Below, piece after piece: positions 8,955-16,971 of a stretch of 50,326 nucleotides of DNA (positions within the stretch are counted from its first letter, which is position 1; each line of letters begins with the position of its first letter). The DNA is from Xanthobacteraceae bacterium. Lineage in GTDB: Bacteria > Pseudomonadota > Alphaproteobacteria > Rhizobiales > Xanthobacteraceae. The DNA is taken from NCBI GenBank assembly GCA_030037895.1, contig JASHPW010000100.1, positions 1-50,326 on the forward strand. Reading direction: 5' to 3'. Under the pieces are notes generated by a model, which was not told the origin of the DNA, searched no databases, and saw only the letters and a program-made list of their open reading frames with translations. The position numbers were made by a program, and so were the translations under genes.

Positions 8955-9694
8955 TAAGCGGGCTCGCGGAACTCCAAAAGCTTGCCGGTGCGGAAGTCGT
9001 AAAGCCTGCCGGTCTCGGTAAAACTCGGCAGGCACAGATCGACTATTTTCTCCGCCACCTGCTCCGCCGTGGGCAGCGTCATCGGATCCTCGCCCGGCAT
9101 GATGTGAGCGCGCATGCGGGTGCGGGTCGGTCCCGGATCGAAGAGATTGACGCGCACCGCCGTGGCGGTCGTTTCCGCCGCATAGGTGCGCGCCAGCACG
9201 TCAAGCGCGGCCTTGGAGAGCGAATAGGGGGCCCAGTAGGCGCGGGCGAGCGTGGCGGCGCGCGAAGTTACGAACACCGCGCGGCCGGCTTCGGAGCGCC
9301 TGAGCAGCGGGTCCATGGCGCGGATGAGATGCCAGTTGGCGGTGACGTTGAGCGCCATCACCTCGTCCCAGGTCTTGGGATCGACATGGGGGAGCGGCGA
9401 CAAAAGCGGAGCCAACGCGGCATTGCCGACGAGCACGTCGAGCCGGGCGTGACGCTCGTTGAGCGCGGCGGCGAGCCGATAAAGGCCGCCGGAATCGCGC
9501 AGGTCGAGCGGCACCAGCGTCGCCGAACCGCCGGCGGCGCGCACCGCGTCATCGAGTTCCTCGAGGCCGCCGACCGTGCGCGCCAGCGCGACCATATGGG
9601 CGCCGGCGCGCGCGAGCGCCAGCGCGGTCGCGTAGCCGATGCCGCGCGAGGCGCCGGTGACGAGCGCGACGCGATCGGCAAGGCCTTGAGGCAT
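8954..9694 (-). CDS. SDR-family oxidoreductase
   Basis: A 246-residue short-chain dehydrogenase/reductase. The Rossmann motif TGASRGIG lies near residues 14-21, the central NNAG-like motif is VGNAAL, and the catalytic Tyr/Lys pair is YSLSK, preceded by VTSRAA with the catalytic Ser. The substrate is not apparent. It is separated from the upstream purF stop by three bases and probably shares its transcript; an SDR directly after purF is a common arrangement in Rhizobiales. Its stop codon is formed at the edge of a hairpin repeat. Confidence 0.9.
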   Translation of the reverse strand: MPQGLADRVALVTGASRGIGYATALALARAGAHMVALARTVGGLEELDDAVRAAGGSATLVPLDLRDSGGLYRLAAALNERHARLDVLVGNAALAPLLSPLPHVDPKTWDEVMALNVTANWHLIRAMDPLLRRSEAGRAVFVTSRAATLARAYWAPYSLSKAALDVLARTYAAETTATAVRVNLFDPGPTRTRMRAHIMPGEDPMTLPTAEQVAEKIVDLCLPSFTETGRLYDFRTGKLLEFREPA

Positions 9695-9697
9695 TCG

Positions 9698-11167
9698 TCA
9701 GCTTGCCTCGGCGAGCAGCGAGAGCTGGTGCGGCGGGGCGTCCTGCGCCGTGCGGTCGGCGAGCGCGGTCGGGTATTCGCCGGTAAAGCAGTGGTCGGTG
9801 AATTGCGGCCGCACCGGATCGCGGCCCTTCTCGCCCATGGCGCGGTAGATGCCCTCGACCGACAGGAAGGCAAGCGTATCGGCGCCGATGAACGCCCGCA
9901 TGCCGTCGAGATCATGCGTGGCGGCGAGGAGCTTGTCCTCATCGGGCGTGTCGATCCCGTAATAGTCGGGATGCGTGATCGGCGGCGACGCGATGCGGAA
10001 GTGCACTTCGCGGGCGCCGGCGTCGCGCATCATGCGCACGATCTTCAACGACGTCGTGCCGCGCACGATCGAATCGTCGATCAGCACGATGCGCTTGCCT
10101 TCGACCACGGCGCGGTTGGCGCTGTGCTTGAGACGGACACCGAACTGGCGGATGTGCTGCGTCGGCTCGATGAAGGTGCGGCCGACATAGTGATTGCGGA
10201 TGATGCCGAATTCGAAGGGGATGCCGGATTCCTGCGCGTAGCCCAGTGCCGCCGGCACGCCGGAATCGGGAACCGGGATGACCACGTCGGCATGGGCGGG
10301 CGCCTCGCGCGCGAGTTCGGTCCCGCAGGTCTTGCGCACGTCGTAGACACTGCGGCCGCCGACGATCGAGTCCGGCCGCGAGAAATAGATGTATTCGAAG
10401 ATGCAGGGCCGCGGCGGCATCGGCGGAAATGGTTTGTGCGAATGCGCGCCGTCCTCGTCGAAGATGAGAACCTCGCCGTTCTCCACGTCGCGCACATAAT
10501 GCGCGCCGATGATGTCGAGCGCGCAGGTTTCCGAGGCGAGGATGGGACAGCCGTCGAGCTTGCCGAGCACCAGCGGCCGGATGCCCAACGGGTCGCGGGC
10601 GCCAATGAGCTTCTTGTTGGTGAGGCCAACGAAGGCGTAGGCGCCTTCGAGCATGCGCAGCCCCTCGATGAAGCGGTCGACGAAGCGGTTGCGTTGCGAG
10701 CGCGCCACCAGATGAAGGATCACCTCGGTGTCCGTCGTCGATTGCATCATGGCGCCTTCGCGCACAAGCTGGCGGCGCAGCGTCAGGCCGTTGGTGAGGT
10801 TGCCGTTATGGCCGATGGCAAAGCCGCCGGCATTAAGCTCGGCGAACAACGGCTGCACGTTGCGCAGGATGGTCTCGCCGGTGGTCGAGTAGCGCACATG
10901 GCCGACCGCGGCGTTGCCGGGCAGGCGATCGATCACCTCGCGGCGCGAAAAGGCGTCGCCGACCAGGCCGAGGCGACGCTCGGAGTGAAACCGCTTGCCG
11001 TCGAAGGAGACGATGCCGGCGGCTTCCTGGCCGCGATGCTGCAGCGCGTGCAGGCCGAGCACGGTAATCGCGGCGGCGTCCGGATGACCGAAAATGCCGA
11101 ACACGCCGCATTCTTCACGCAGCCGGTCGGCGTCGAGATCGAGGAGGGCAGGTTCTGTCATCACCAT
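9698..11167 (-). CDS. purF: Amidophosphoribosyltransferase
   Basis: PurF makes 5-phosphoribosylamine from PRPP and glutamine, the first step of de novo purine synthesis. The 489-residue product has a short propeptide followed by EECGVFGIFG; the Cys (residue 20 from the first Met) becomes the N-terminal glutamine-amidotransferase nucleophile after processing. The PRPP-binding loop is VLIDDSIVRGTTS near residue 370. Length and propeptide match the Bacillus-type enzyme, but two of its Fe-S ligand cysteines appear substituted: HPDYYG where the Bacillus enzyme has HPCFYG, and TDHCFTGEYPT in place of the CxxCFTG cluster. A second in-frame ATG at 11161 is an alternative start. The gene follows cvpA at 15 bases, as in many Proteobacteria. 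Confidence 0.95.
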   Translation of the reverse strand: MVMTEPALLDLDADRLREECGVFGIFGHPDAAAITVLGLHALQHRGQEAAGIVSFDGKRFHSERRLGLVGDAFSRREVIDRLPGNAAVGHVRYSTTGETILRNVQPLFAELNAGGFAIGHNGNLTNGLTLRRQLVREGAMMQSTTDTEVILHLVARSQRNRFVDRFIEGLRMLEGAYAFVGLTNKKLIGARDPLGIRPLVLGKLDGCPILASETCALDIIGAHYVRDVENGEVLIFDEDGAHSHKPFPPMPPRPCIFEYIYFSRPDSIVGGRSVYDVRKTCGTELAREAPAHADVVIPVPDSGVPAALGYAQESGIPFEFGIIRNHYVGRTFIEPTQHIRQFGVRLKHSANRAVVEGKRIVLIDDSIVRGTTSLKIVRMMRDAGAREVHFRIASPPITHPDYYGIDTPDEDKLLAATHDLDGMRAFIGADTLAFLSVEGIYRAMGEKGRDPVRPQFTDHCFTGEYPTALADRTAQDAPPHQLSLLAEAS

Positions 11168-11182
11168 CGGCCCGCGATCATC

Positions 11183-11845
11183 TCAATGCCCTATTCCCTT
11201 GGCCTCGAGCAACTGCTGCATTGCGCTGCGGCTCGACCGATCATAGCCCGCATCGGCCTGCCCGTCGGCAGGCTTGTCAGCCTCGCCGTGCTGATCGGGC
11301 GGGCTGTCCGGGGTATCGGTCTCCTCCGGCCGCGTCCGTCTCAGCTTCTTCAAAATGGTGCTTTCCGGGTCCTCCGGCAACATGGACATCAGCCATTGCC
11401 CAGTCCCGGCCAGGACGACCCGCGATTTTGCGCTCTTCACCCAAGCCGGCTGGCTACGCTCGGGAACGAGCCAGGTGAAGAACTGGAAGGCGACGACCAC
11501 GATCACCAGGCCGCGCGCCAGCCCGAACAGGAAGCCGAGCGTGCGATCGAGCGCTCCCACCCGGCTGTCGAGCACCATGTCGGAGATTCGTATGGTCAGG
11601 ACCGAGACCACGAGAAGCGTGCCCAGGAACACGCCGCCCACCACCGCAACGGCGGCGACGATATCGTTGTTGAAGTACTGTTTGGCATAAGGCAAAAGCC
11701 TGCCATACGAATAGAGCGTCACCGCGGCCGCCAGCGCCCAGGCGGTGATCGAGAGCACCTCGCGCATGAAGCCGCGCACCATGGCGAGCAGCCCCGAAAC
11801 CAGCATCACGACAATGAGCACGATGTCGAGCAGCGTGATTGGCAT
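11183..11845 (-). CDS. cvpA: CvpA-family membrane protein
   Basis: A 220-residue inner-membrane protein of the CvpA family (colicin V production / purF-linked). The start MPITLLDIVLIVVML at 11845 is preferred to the upstream candidate at 11962, whose extra 39 residues are charged and unlike the family. About four hydrophobic segments lie in residues 5-150, followed by a hydrophilic acidic tail with runs of Asp/Glu/Pro and a final QQLLEAKGIGH. It sits directly upstream of purF, the conserved arrangement. Its molecular role is not settled; links to envelope stress and biofilm formation are reported for the family. Confidence 0.88.
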   Translation of the reverse strand: MPITLLDIVLIVVMLVSGLLAMVRGFMREVLSITAWALAAAVTLYSYGRLLPYAKQYFNNDIVAAVAVVGGVFLGTLLVVSVLTIRISDMVLDSRVGALDRTLGFLFGLARGLVIVVVAFQFFTWLVPERSQPAWVKSAKSRVVLAGTGQWLMSMLPEDPESTILKKLRRTRPEETDTPDSPPDQHGEADKPADGQADAGYDRSSRSAMQQLLEAKGIGH

Positions 11846-12044
11846 CGTTTGCTGGTCCGCTGGCTGGCGAAAGCGCGTTCGCGCGCCTACGTCCGACTCG
11901 GCAGCGCGCCGCGCCTCCGGGAGACGCCCGCCGTGTATAGCCGGGCCGGCGAACGCCGTCACTCATCTTCTCACCCGCTCAACAGCCTGATCTATATGGT
12001 TAAAATACGGGCAGCCAGGCGAGGAGGCGGATCGTCGATCGCGG

Positions 12045-13436
12045 TCACGAATCCTGACGGCCGACTCGCCGCAGCGTCGGCGTGCCGTCGCGGGCGATAT
12101 CGACGACGAGGCTTGCAAGCGTATCGATCGTGACCAGCGAAAAGCCGGTAAAAACCTCGCCCGGCGCGGCCTCAGGCGCGATCGCCTTCGCGAAGCCGAG
12201 CTTCTGCGCCTCCTTGAGCCGGGCGGCGGTCTGCGGCACCGGCCGCACCGCGCCCGAGAGCGACACCTCCCCGAAATAAACCGCGTCCGCGGGAAGCGGC
12301 GCATGGGCGAGCGAAGACACCAGGGCAGCCGCTGCGGCGACGTCGGCCGCCGGCTCCTGGATGCGCAGGCCACCCGCGACATTGAGATAGACGTCATGGC
12401 CCGAGAGGCGGACACCGCAATGCGCTTCGAGCACCGCGAGCACCATGGACAGCCGGTTCGGGTCCCACCCGACCACGGCGCGGCGCGGAGTGCCGAGCGT
12501 GGTCGGCGCGACCAAAGCCTGGATCTCGACGAGGAGCGGCCGGGTGCCCTCGATGCCGGCGAAGACGGCGGTGCCGGAGCTGCCGAGTTCGCGCTCGGAG
12601 AGGAACAGCGCGGATGGGTTTGCGACTTCGCGCAAGCCCGCGCCGGTCATCTCGAACACGCCGATCTCGTCGGTCGGCCCGAAGCGGTTCTTGATCGCGC
12701 GCAGGATGCGAAATTGCTGCGCGCCTTCGCCTTCGAACGAAAGCACCGCATCGACCATATGCTCGACGACGCGCGGACCGGCGATCTGGCCGTCCTTGGT
12801 GACGTGACCGACCAGGATCACGGCCGCGCCGCTGCGCTTGGCGAAGCGGATCAGTTCGCCCGCCGCGCCGCGCACCTGCGTGACCGTACCGGGCGCGGCT
12901 TCGACGGCCTGCGTCCACATGGTCTGGATCGAATCGATAACCAGGAGCCGCGGCGTCGGCCCGTGCGCGAGCGTGGCGATGATGTCCTCGACCGAAGTTT
13001 CGGCGGCAAGCTCGACGGCCGCATCGGTGAGGCCGAGCCGTTCGGCGCGCAGCCGCACTTGCGCCACCGCTTCCTCGCCGGAAATGTACACCGCGCGGTG
13101 ACGATGGCGCGCAAATGCGGCCGCGACCTCGATCAACAGCGTGGATTTGCCGATGCCCGGGTCGCCGCCGAGCAGCAGAGCCGAGCCGCGCACCAGGCCG
13201 CCGCCGGTCACACGGTCGAACTCGGCCAGGCCGGAGGCGAGCCGCGGCGTCTCCTGCGCCTCACCCTTGAGCGGCTCGATGGCGAACCGGCGCCCTTTGC
13301 GCGGCGCGCGCGGCGCCGCCGCGGCGTTTTCACCGACCAGGGTATTCCATTCGCCGCAAGCGTCGCAGCGCCCGGCCCAGCGGGCAAAGGCCGCCCCGCA
13401 GCTTTGACACACGAAGTTTTGTGCCTGCGCGACCAT
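12045..13436 (-). CDS. radA: DNA repair protein RadA (Sms)
   Basis: RadA is a RecA-like ATPase that helps process recombination intermediates by branch migration. The 463-residue product opens with a four-cysteine zinc finger (Cys10, 13, 24 and 27, in CQSCG and CDACGEW). The RecA-like core has Walker A GDPGIGKST, and the RadA hallmark KNRFGPTDEIGVFEM comes near residue 270. The last 150 residues form the Lon-protease-like domain (for example DVYLNVAGGLRI), which lacks proteolytic function in the family. Length is typical (about 455-465). It is between cvpA and alr on the same strand. Confidence 0.96.
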   Translation of the reverse strand: MVAQAQNFVCQSCGAAFARWAGRCDACGEWNTLVGENAAAAPRAPRKGRRFAIEPLKGEAQETPRLASGLAEFDRVTGGGLVRGSALLLGGDPGIGKSTLLIEVAAAFARHRHRAVYISGEEAVAQVRLRAERLGLTDAAVELAAETSVEDIIATLAHGPTPRLLVIDSIQTMWTQAVEAAPGTVTQVRGAAGELIRFAKRSGAAVILVGHVTKDGQIAGPRVVEHMVDAVLSFEGEGAQQFRILRAIKNRFGPTDEIGVFEMTGAGLREVANPSALFLSERELGSSGTAVFAGIEGTRPLLVEIQALVAPTTLGTPRRAVVGWDPNRLSMVLAVLEAHCGVRLSGHDVYLNVAGGLRIQEPAADVAAAAALVSSLAHAPLPADAVYFGEVSLSGAVRPVPQTAARLKEAQKLGFAKAIAPEAAPGEVFTGFSLVTIDTLASLVVDIARDGTPTLRRVGRQDS

Positions 13437-13463
13437 CTCTTGCGCCTGTGTCCCTGGTCCGGC

Positions 13464-14612
13464 TCAAGCACCGCGATAGATCAAACAGCAACGTGGGCCA
13501 AGGCGGGTGAGGACCTCGTAACCGATGGTCCCGGCCGCTGCGGCGACATCGTCAACGGTCATGTCTCCGCCGATGAACGTCGCGACGTCGCCCCGGTGGA
13601 CGGCATCATCGGGAAGATCGGTGATGTCGAGGCAAACCAAATCCATTGAAATGCGGCCGGCGAACGGACAGCGTTTCCCCGCGACGAGTGCCGAACCGCC
13701 GCGCGCGCCGTCGGCGGCGCTTGCGGCCCGCATCAGCCCGTCGGCATAGCCCAACGCGGCGACGGCGATGCGCGAGGCATGTTTTGCCGTCCATGTGGCG
13801 CCGTAGCCGACCGCTTCGCCGCGGGCGACGGTGCGGATCTGCAGGATGCGCCCGGTCAGTTCGACGACGCCGCGCATCGGATTGGGGCGGCTCGGGGTTG
13901 GATTGATGCCATAGAGCGCCGCGCCGGGCCTTGCCAGATCATAAAGCGCCGAATAACCGAGGAAAATGCCGGCGGAATTGGCAAGCGACGCAGGTATGCC
14001 GGGGTACAGGGCGCGGACTTCGCGAAAGAGTTTGATCTGGGTGGCGGTAAGGGGGTGATCCGCAATTTCGGCGCAGGCCAAGTGGCTCATGAGGAGCGTG
14101 ATGCCGTGATTCCCGGTCTGCACGCGCAGCGCCAGCGCCGCGGCTTCCTCGGCGGAAATGCCGAGCCGGTTCATGCCGGTATCGACCTGGAGCGCGGCCC
14201 CCCCTTGCCAGTTGCGCGCGGCGACGAAAGCATCCCACTCCGCAAGTTCCGCCATGCTGTTGATGACCGGCCGCGCGTTGAGCTCGGTGTAAGCCGCGGC
14301 CGCTTCGGGTGAATAGCCGTTGAGCACGTAGATCGTGGCCTCCTGCGCGCAACCGCGCACGCGTCGCGCTTCCGCGAGATCGGCCACGAAGAACGTCTTG
14401 CAGCCGGCCTTGGTGAGTTTCGTCGTGACCGGCTCGAGTCCCAGGCCATAAGCATTGGCCTTGACCACGGCCGCGCATTCGGCGGTCAGCGCTTGGCGCG
14501 CGAGCGCACGCCAGTTCGCTTCGACGGCGTCAAGATCGATGACGAGCGTGCCGCCGGTTTCCGGCTCGGCCGCAATGCGCTCGGGCTCGGTCAGCTTTTC
14601 CGCAAGGGCCAT
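13464..14612 (-). CDS. alr: Alanine racemase
   Basis: This PLP enzyme interconverts L- and D-alanine and supplies D-Ala for peptidoglycan. The 382-residue product has the PLP lysine in AAVVKANAYGLG (Lys51) and the second catalytic residue Tyr in AVGYGATW near residue 270. The barrel domain comes first, with the C-terminal beta domain (ISMDLVCLDITDLPD) after it. Length is normal. It follows dnaB on the same strand, as in many Rhizobiales, but here a rightward transposase gene and two hairpins separate the two. A REP hairpin lies 49 bases upstream of its start. Confidence 0.95.
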   Translation of the reverse strand: MALAEKLTEPERIAAEPETGGTLVIDLDAVEANWRALARQALTAECAAVVKANAYGLGLEPVTTKLTKAGCKTFFVADLAEARRVRGCAQEATIYVLNGYSPEAAAAYTELNARPVINSMAELAEWDAFVAARNWQGGAALQVDTGMNRLGISAEEAAALALRVQTGNHGITLLMSHLACAEIADHPLTATQIKLFREVRALYPGIPASLANSAGIFLGYSALYDLARPGAALYGINPTPSRPNPMRGVVELTGRILQIRTVARGEAVGYGATWTAKHASRIAVAALGYADGLMRAASAADGARGGSALVAGKRCPFAGRISMDLVCLDITDLPDDAVHRGDVATFIGGDMTVDDVAAAAGTIGYEVLTRLGPRCCLIYRGA

Positions 14613-14660
14613 GGCTGCGTTATGGCCGGTGCCGGGATACTGGTAAAGTGTGATGAAGCC

Positions 14661-14695
14661 GTCGTAGGGGCCGGTTTGAAACCCGCCCCTACGAC
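14661..14695. repeat. REP-type hairpin, left of the RAYT gene
   Basis: GTCGTAGGGGCCGGTTT and AAACCCGCCCCTACGAC form 17-base arms around a single central G, with one mismatch. It is the near-identical partner of the hairpin at 15216-15252 and stands 27 bases before the transposase start. It also lies in the upstream region of alr, which reads leftward. Confidence 0.9.
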
Positions 14696-14722
14696 ATCCG
14701 AGGGATCGAAGGCGATCTTACT

Positions 14723-15223
14723 GTGATCCAGGCTCACCACCGGCGCCGATCCCTCCGTCTTAAAGGCTACGACTACTCGCAGGCAGGCGCGTATTTCGTA
14801 ACGATTTGCACGCGCGGCCGGACGTGTGTTTTCGGCGACATTGCTCTGAGCATCATGCAGCTAAATGAGAACGGTGTGATCGCACAGAAAGCTTGGAACG
14901 CGCTGCCAGAACATTACCACCATGTGTCATTGGATGCATTCGTCGTGATGCCAAACCACGTTCACGGCATCATCATCTTGACAGACGATCCAAAATTGCA
15001 CGCCTTGTCAGAAATCGTGCGTGCGTTCAAAACTTTTTCTGCTCGCGCCATCAACCACCATAATGGCACGCGCGGCGCATTCGTGTGGCAACGCAACTAC
15101 TATGAGCACATTGTCCGTAATGAAAACGAGTTGAGCCGGATTCGGAGATACATCGTCGACAATCCGGCATGCTGGGCGAAGGATGGCAACAATCCTGCTG
15201 TTTGGTCCCTTCGAGAGTCGTAG
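14723..15223 (+). CDS. REP-associated tyrosine transposase (RAYT, Y1 HUH family)
   Basis: A 166-residue single-strand DNA transposase-like protein of the IS200/Y1 superfamily, REP-associated (TnpA-REP) branch. The HUH metal motif is MPNHVHG (His79 and His81). The candidate catalytic Tyr is in WQRNYYEHI (Tyr126 or 127), followed by the family segment RNENELSRIRRYIVDNP. The start is GTG at 14723 and length is typical of RAYTs (about 150-190). It is flanked by two near-identical REP hairpins (14661-14695 and 15216-15252), the standard sign of a RAYT with its cognate repeats. Its TAG stop is inside the right hairpin. It lies in the conserved dnaB-alr interval and has lower GC than its neighbours, so it was probably acquired. 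RAYTs are usually single-copy, domesticated elements that cut and join REP sequences. Confidence 0.9.
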   Translation: MIQAHHRRRSLRLKGYDYSQAGAYFVTICTRGRTCVFGDIALSIMQLNENGVIAQKAWNALPEHYHHVSLDAFVVMPNHVHGIIILTDDPKLHALSEIVRAFKTFSARAINHHNGTRGAFVWQRNYYEHIVRNENELSRIRRYIVDNPACWAKDGNNPAVWSLRES

Positions 15224-15252
15224 GGGCGGGTTTGAAACCCGCCCCTACGACT
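15216..15252. repeat. Perfect REP hairpin shared by the 3' ends of RAYT and dnaB
   Basis: AGTCGTAGGGGCGGGTTT (15216-15233), a central G, and its exact complement (15235-15252) form an 18-base perfect stem. The TAG at 15221-15223 ends the rightward transposase gene. The mirror-image TAG on the other strand (15247-15245) ends dnaB. The hairpin thus supplies both stop codons and probably a bidirectional terminator. Confidence 0.92.
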
Positions 15253-16729
15253 GGTGTGCGGAATCGAGGTTGGCAAAGCGGGTGACCGCGGCCTCGAACT
15301 GCAATTCGACGGTGCCGGTCGGGCCGTGGCGCTGCTTGCCGATGATCACCTCCGCCTTGCCCGCCACGCGCTCGCCTTCGGCCAGCCACTCGGCGAACTT
15401 TTCCCGGTTTGCTTCCGTGGGCTTGCGCATCTGGTGGTAATACTCTTCGCGGAACACGAACAGCACCACGTCGGCGTCCTGCTCGATCGAGCCTGATTCG
15501 CGCAAATCGGACAGCTGCGGCCGCTTGTCCTCGCGGCCCTCCACCTGCCGCGACAATTGCGAGAGCGCGAGCACGGGAACGTTGAGTTCCTTGGCCAGCG
15601 CCTTGAGCCGGGTGGTGATCTCGGTGATCTCCTGCACGCGGTTCTCGCTGGCGCGGCGGCTTGATCCTTGCAGGAGCTGAACGTAGTCGATGACCAGGAG
15701 ATCGAGCCCGCGCTGGCGCTTGAGCCGGCGCGCGCGGGCGGCCAACTGGCCGATCGACAGGCCGCCGGTCTCGTCGACGTAGAACGGCAGGTTCTGCAGT
15801 TCGATCGAGACGTCCTTGATTTTCTCGAAGTCGGCCTCGTCGATGGCGCCGCGGCGGATCTTGTTCGACGGTATGCCGGTCTGCTCGGCGATGATGCGGG
15901 TCGCGAGCTGCTCGGCCGACATTTCCAAGGAGAAGAATCCGACGATCCCGCCGTTGACGGTCGCCATGTGCCCGTCGGTGCGGACCTCGCCCGACCACGC
16001 CTTGGCGACATTGTAGGCGACATTGGTGGCAAGGGCGGTCTTGCCCATGCCCGGGCGGCCGGCAAGGATGATCAGATCGGACGGCTGCAGGCCGCCCATC
16101 CTGGAATCGAGGTCGGTGAGGCCGGTCGCGAGCCCGGAGAGGCCGCCGTCGCGCTGATAGGCGTGGGCGGCCATGTCGACCGCCGTGGTGAGCGCCTGGG
16201 CGAAGCGTTGGAAGCCCGACTCGTAGCGTCCCGTTTCGGCCAGCTCGTAGAGCTTGCGCTCGGCGTCTTCGATATGGCTTTGCGGTGTGGAGTCGACCGG
16301 CGCGTCGTAGGCGAGATTGACCATGTCCTCGCCGATCGCGATCAGGTCGCGGCGGATCGAAAGATCATAGACGGTGCGGCCGTAATCCTCGGCGTTGATG
16401 ATCGTGGTCGCCTCGGCGGCGAGTCGCGCCAGGTATTGGTTGACCGTGAGGCCGGCAATGTCGAAGTCCGCCGGCAGGAACGTCTTCAACGTCACCGGCG
16501 TCGCCAGTTTTCCGGCCCGCACCAGGCCGCCGGCAAGCTCGAAGATGCGCTGGTGGATCGGCTCGAAGAAATGCTTCGGTTCGAGGAAGTCGGAGACGCG
16601 GTAGAACGCCTCGTTATTGACGAGGATGGCGCCGAGCAGCGCCTGCTCGGCTTCGATATTGTGCGGTTGCGCGCGGAACGCCGGTTCCGCGGGGGCTTGC
16701 TTGCGTACAGCCGAATCGAATGGTGCCAT
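15245..16729 (-). CDS. dnaB: Replicative DNA helicase DnaB
   Basis: DnaB is the hexameric 5'-3' helicase of the replication fork. The 494-residue product from ATG 16729 has the N-terminal domain (PHNIEAEQALLGAIL, about 20-130), then the RecA-like motor with Walker A GRPGMGKT, Walker B LLVIDYVQL, and the arginine-finger and hexamer motifs in the last third. An in-frame upstream Met at 16771 adds 14 residues and is less likely. An insert at about 255-275 (GEVRTDGHMATVNGGI) between Walker A and the FFSLEM segment is common in alphaproteobacterial DnaB; no intein is present. The stop codon is inside the REP hairpin shared with the RAYT gene, so the last residues may have been altered by that insertion. 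Confidence 0.96.
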   Translation of the reverse strand: MAPFDSAVRKQAPAEPAFRAQPHNIEAEQALLGAILVNNEAFYRVSDFLEPKHFFEPIHQRIFELAGGLVRAGKLATPVTLKTFLPADFDIAGLTVNQYLARLAAEATTIINAEDYGRTVYDLSIRRDLIAIGEDMVNLAYDAPVDSTPQSHIEDAERKLYELAETGRYESGFQRFAQALTTAVDMAAHAYQRDGGLSGLATGLTDLDSRMGGLQPSDLIILAGRPGMGKTALATNVAYNVAKAWSGEVRTDGHMATVNGGIVGFFSLEMSAEQLATRIIAEQTGIPSNKIRRGAIDEADFEKIKDVSIELQNLPFYVDETGGLSIGQLAARARRLKRQRGLDLLVIDYVQLLQGSSRRASENRVQEITEITTRLKALAKELNVPVLALSQLSRQVEGREDKRPQLSDLRESGSIEQDADVVLFVFREEYYHQMRKPTEANREKFAEWLAEGERVAGKAEVIIGKQRHGPTGTVELQFEAAVTRFANLDSAHQS

Positions 16730-16971
16730 GATCCCGATCAGGGAATTCTCGTGTGGCCGATTTGCGGTCACGCGACATCGCGGATCACTCTACAGCGGCG
16801 GCATGTCCCAGCCCGTTGCACGCAACCACGCCGGACCCGTCGATAATCGCGCCGCGCCGGGATGGGAAATCCTCATTGCCGCTTTCCCCGCTACCCACCG
16901 TCGCCGCGTGAGCAACCGCGATCGGCGCCGATCGCTCTTGACTGCCGCCCCTTTAACGGCGTGGCGCCGCG

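Noticed and set aside
8873-12133. A 1086-codon rightward open frame antisense to the SDR, purF and cvpA genes
   Set aside because: It runs antisense to three well-identified genes, is full of His/Arg/Gly low-complexity sequence and has no recognisable domain. Long shadow frames are expected in DNA this GC-rich.
15245-16729. An intein or large insertion in DnaB
   Set aside because: The product is of normal length (494 residues); the short insert after Walker A is common in alphaproteobacteria.
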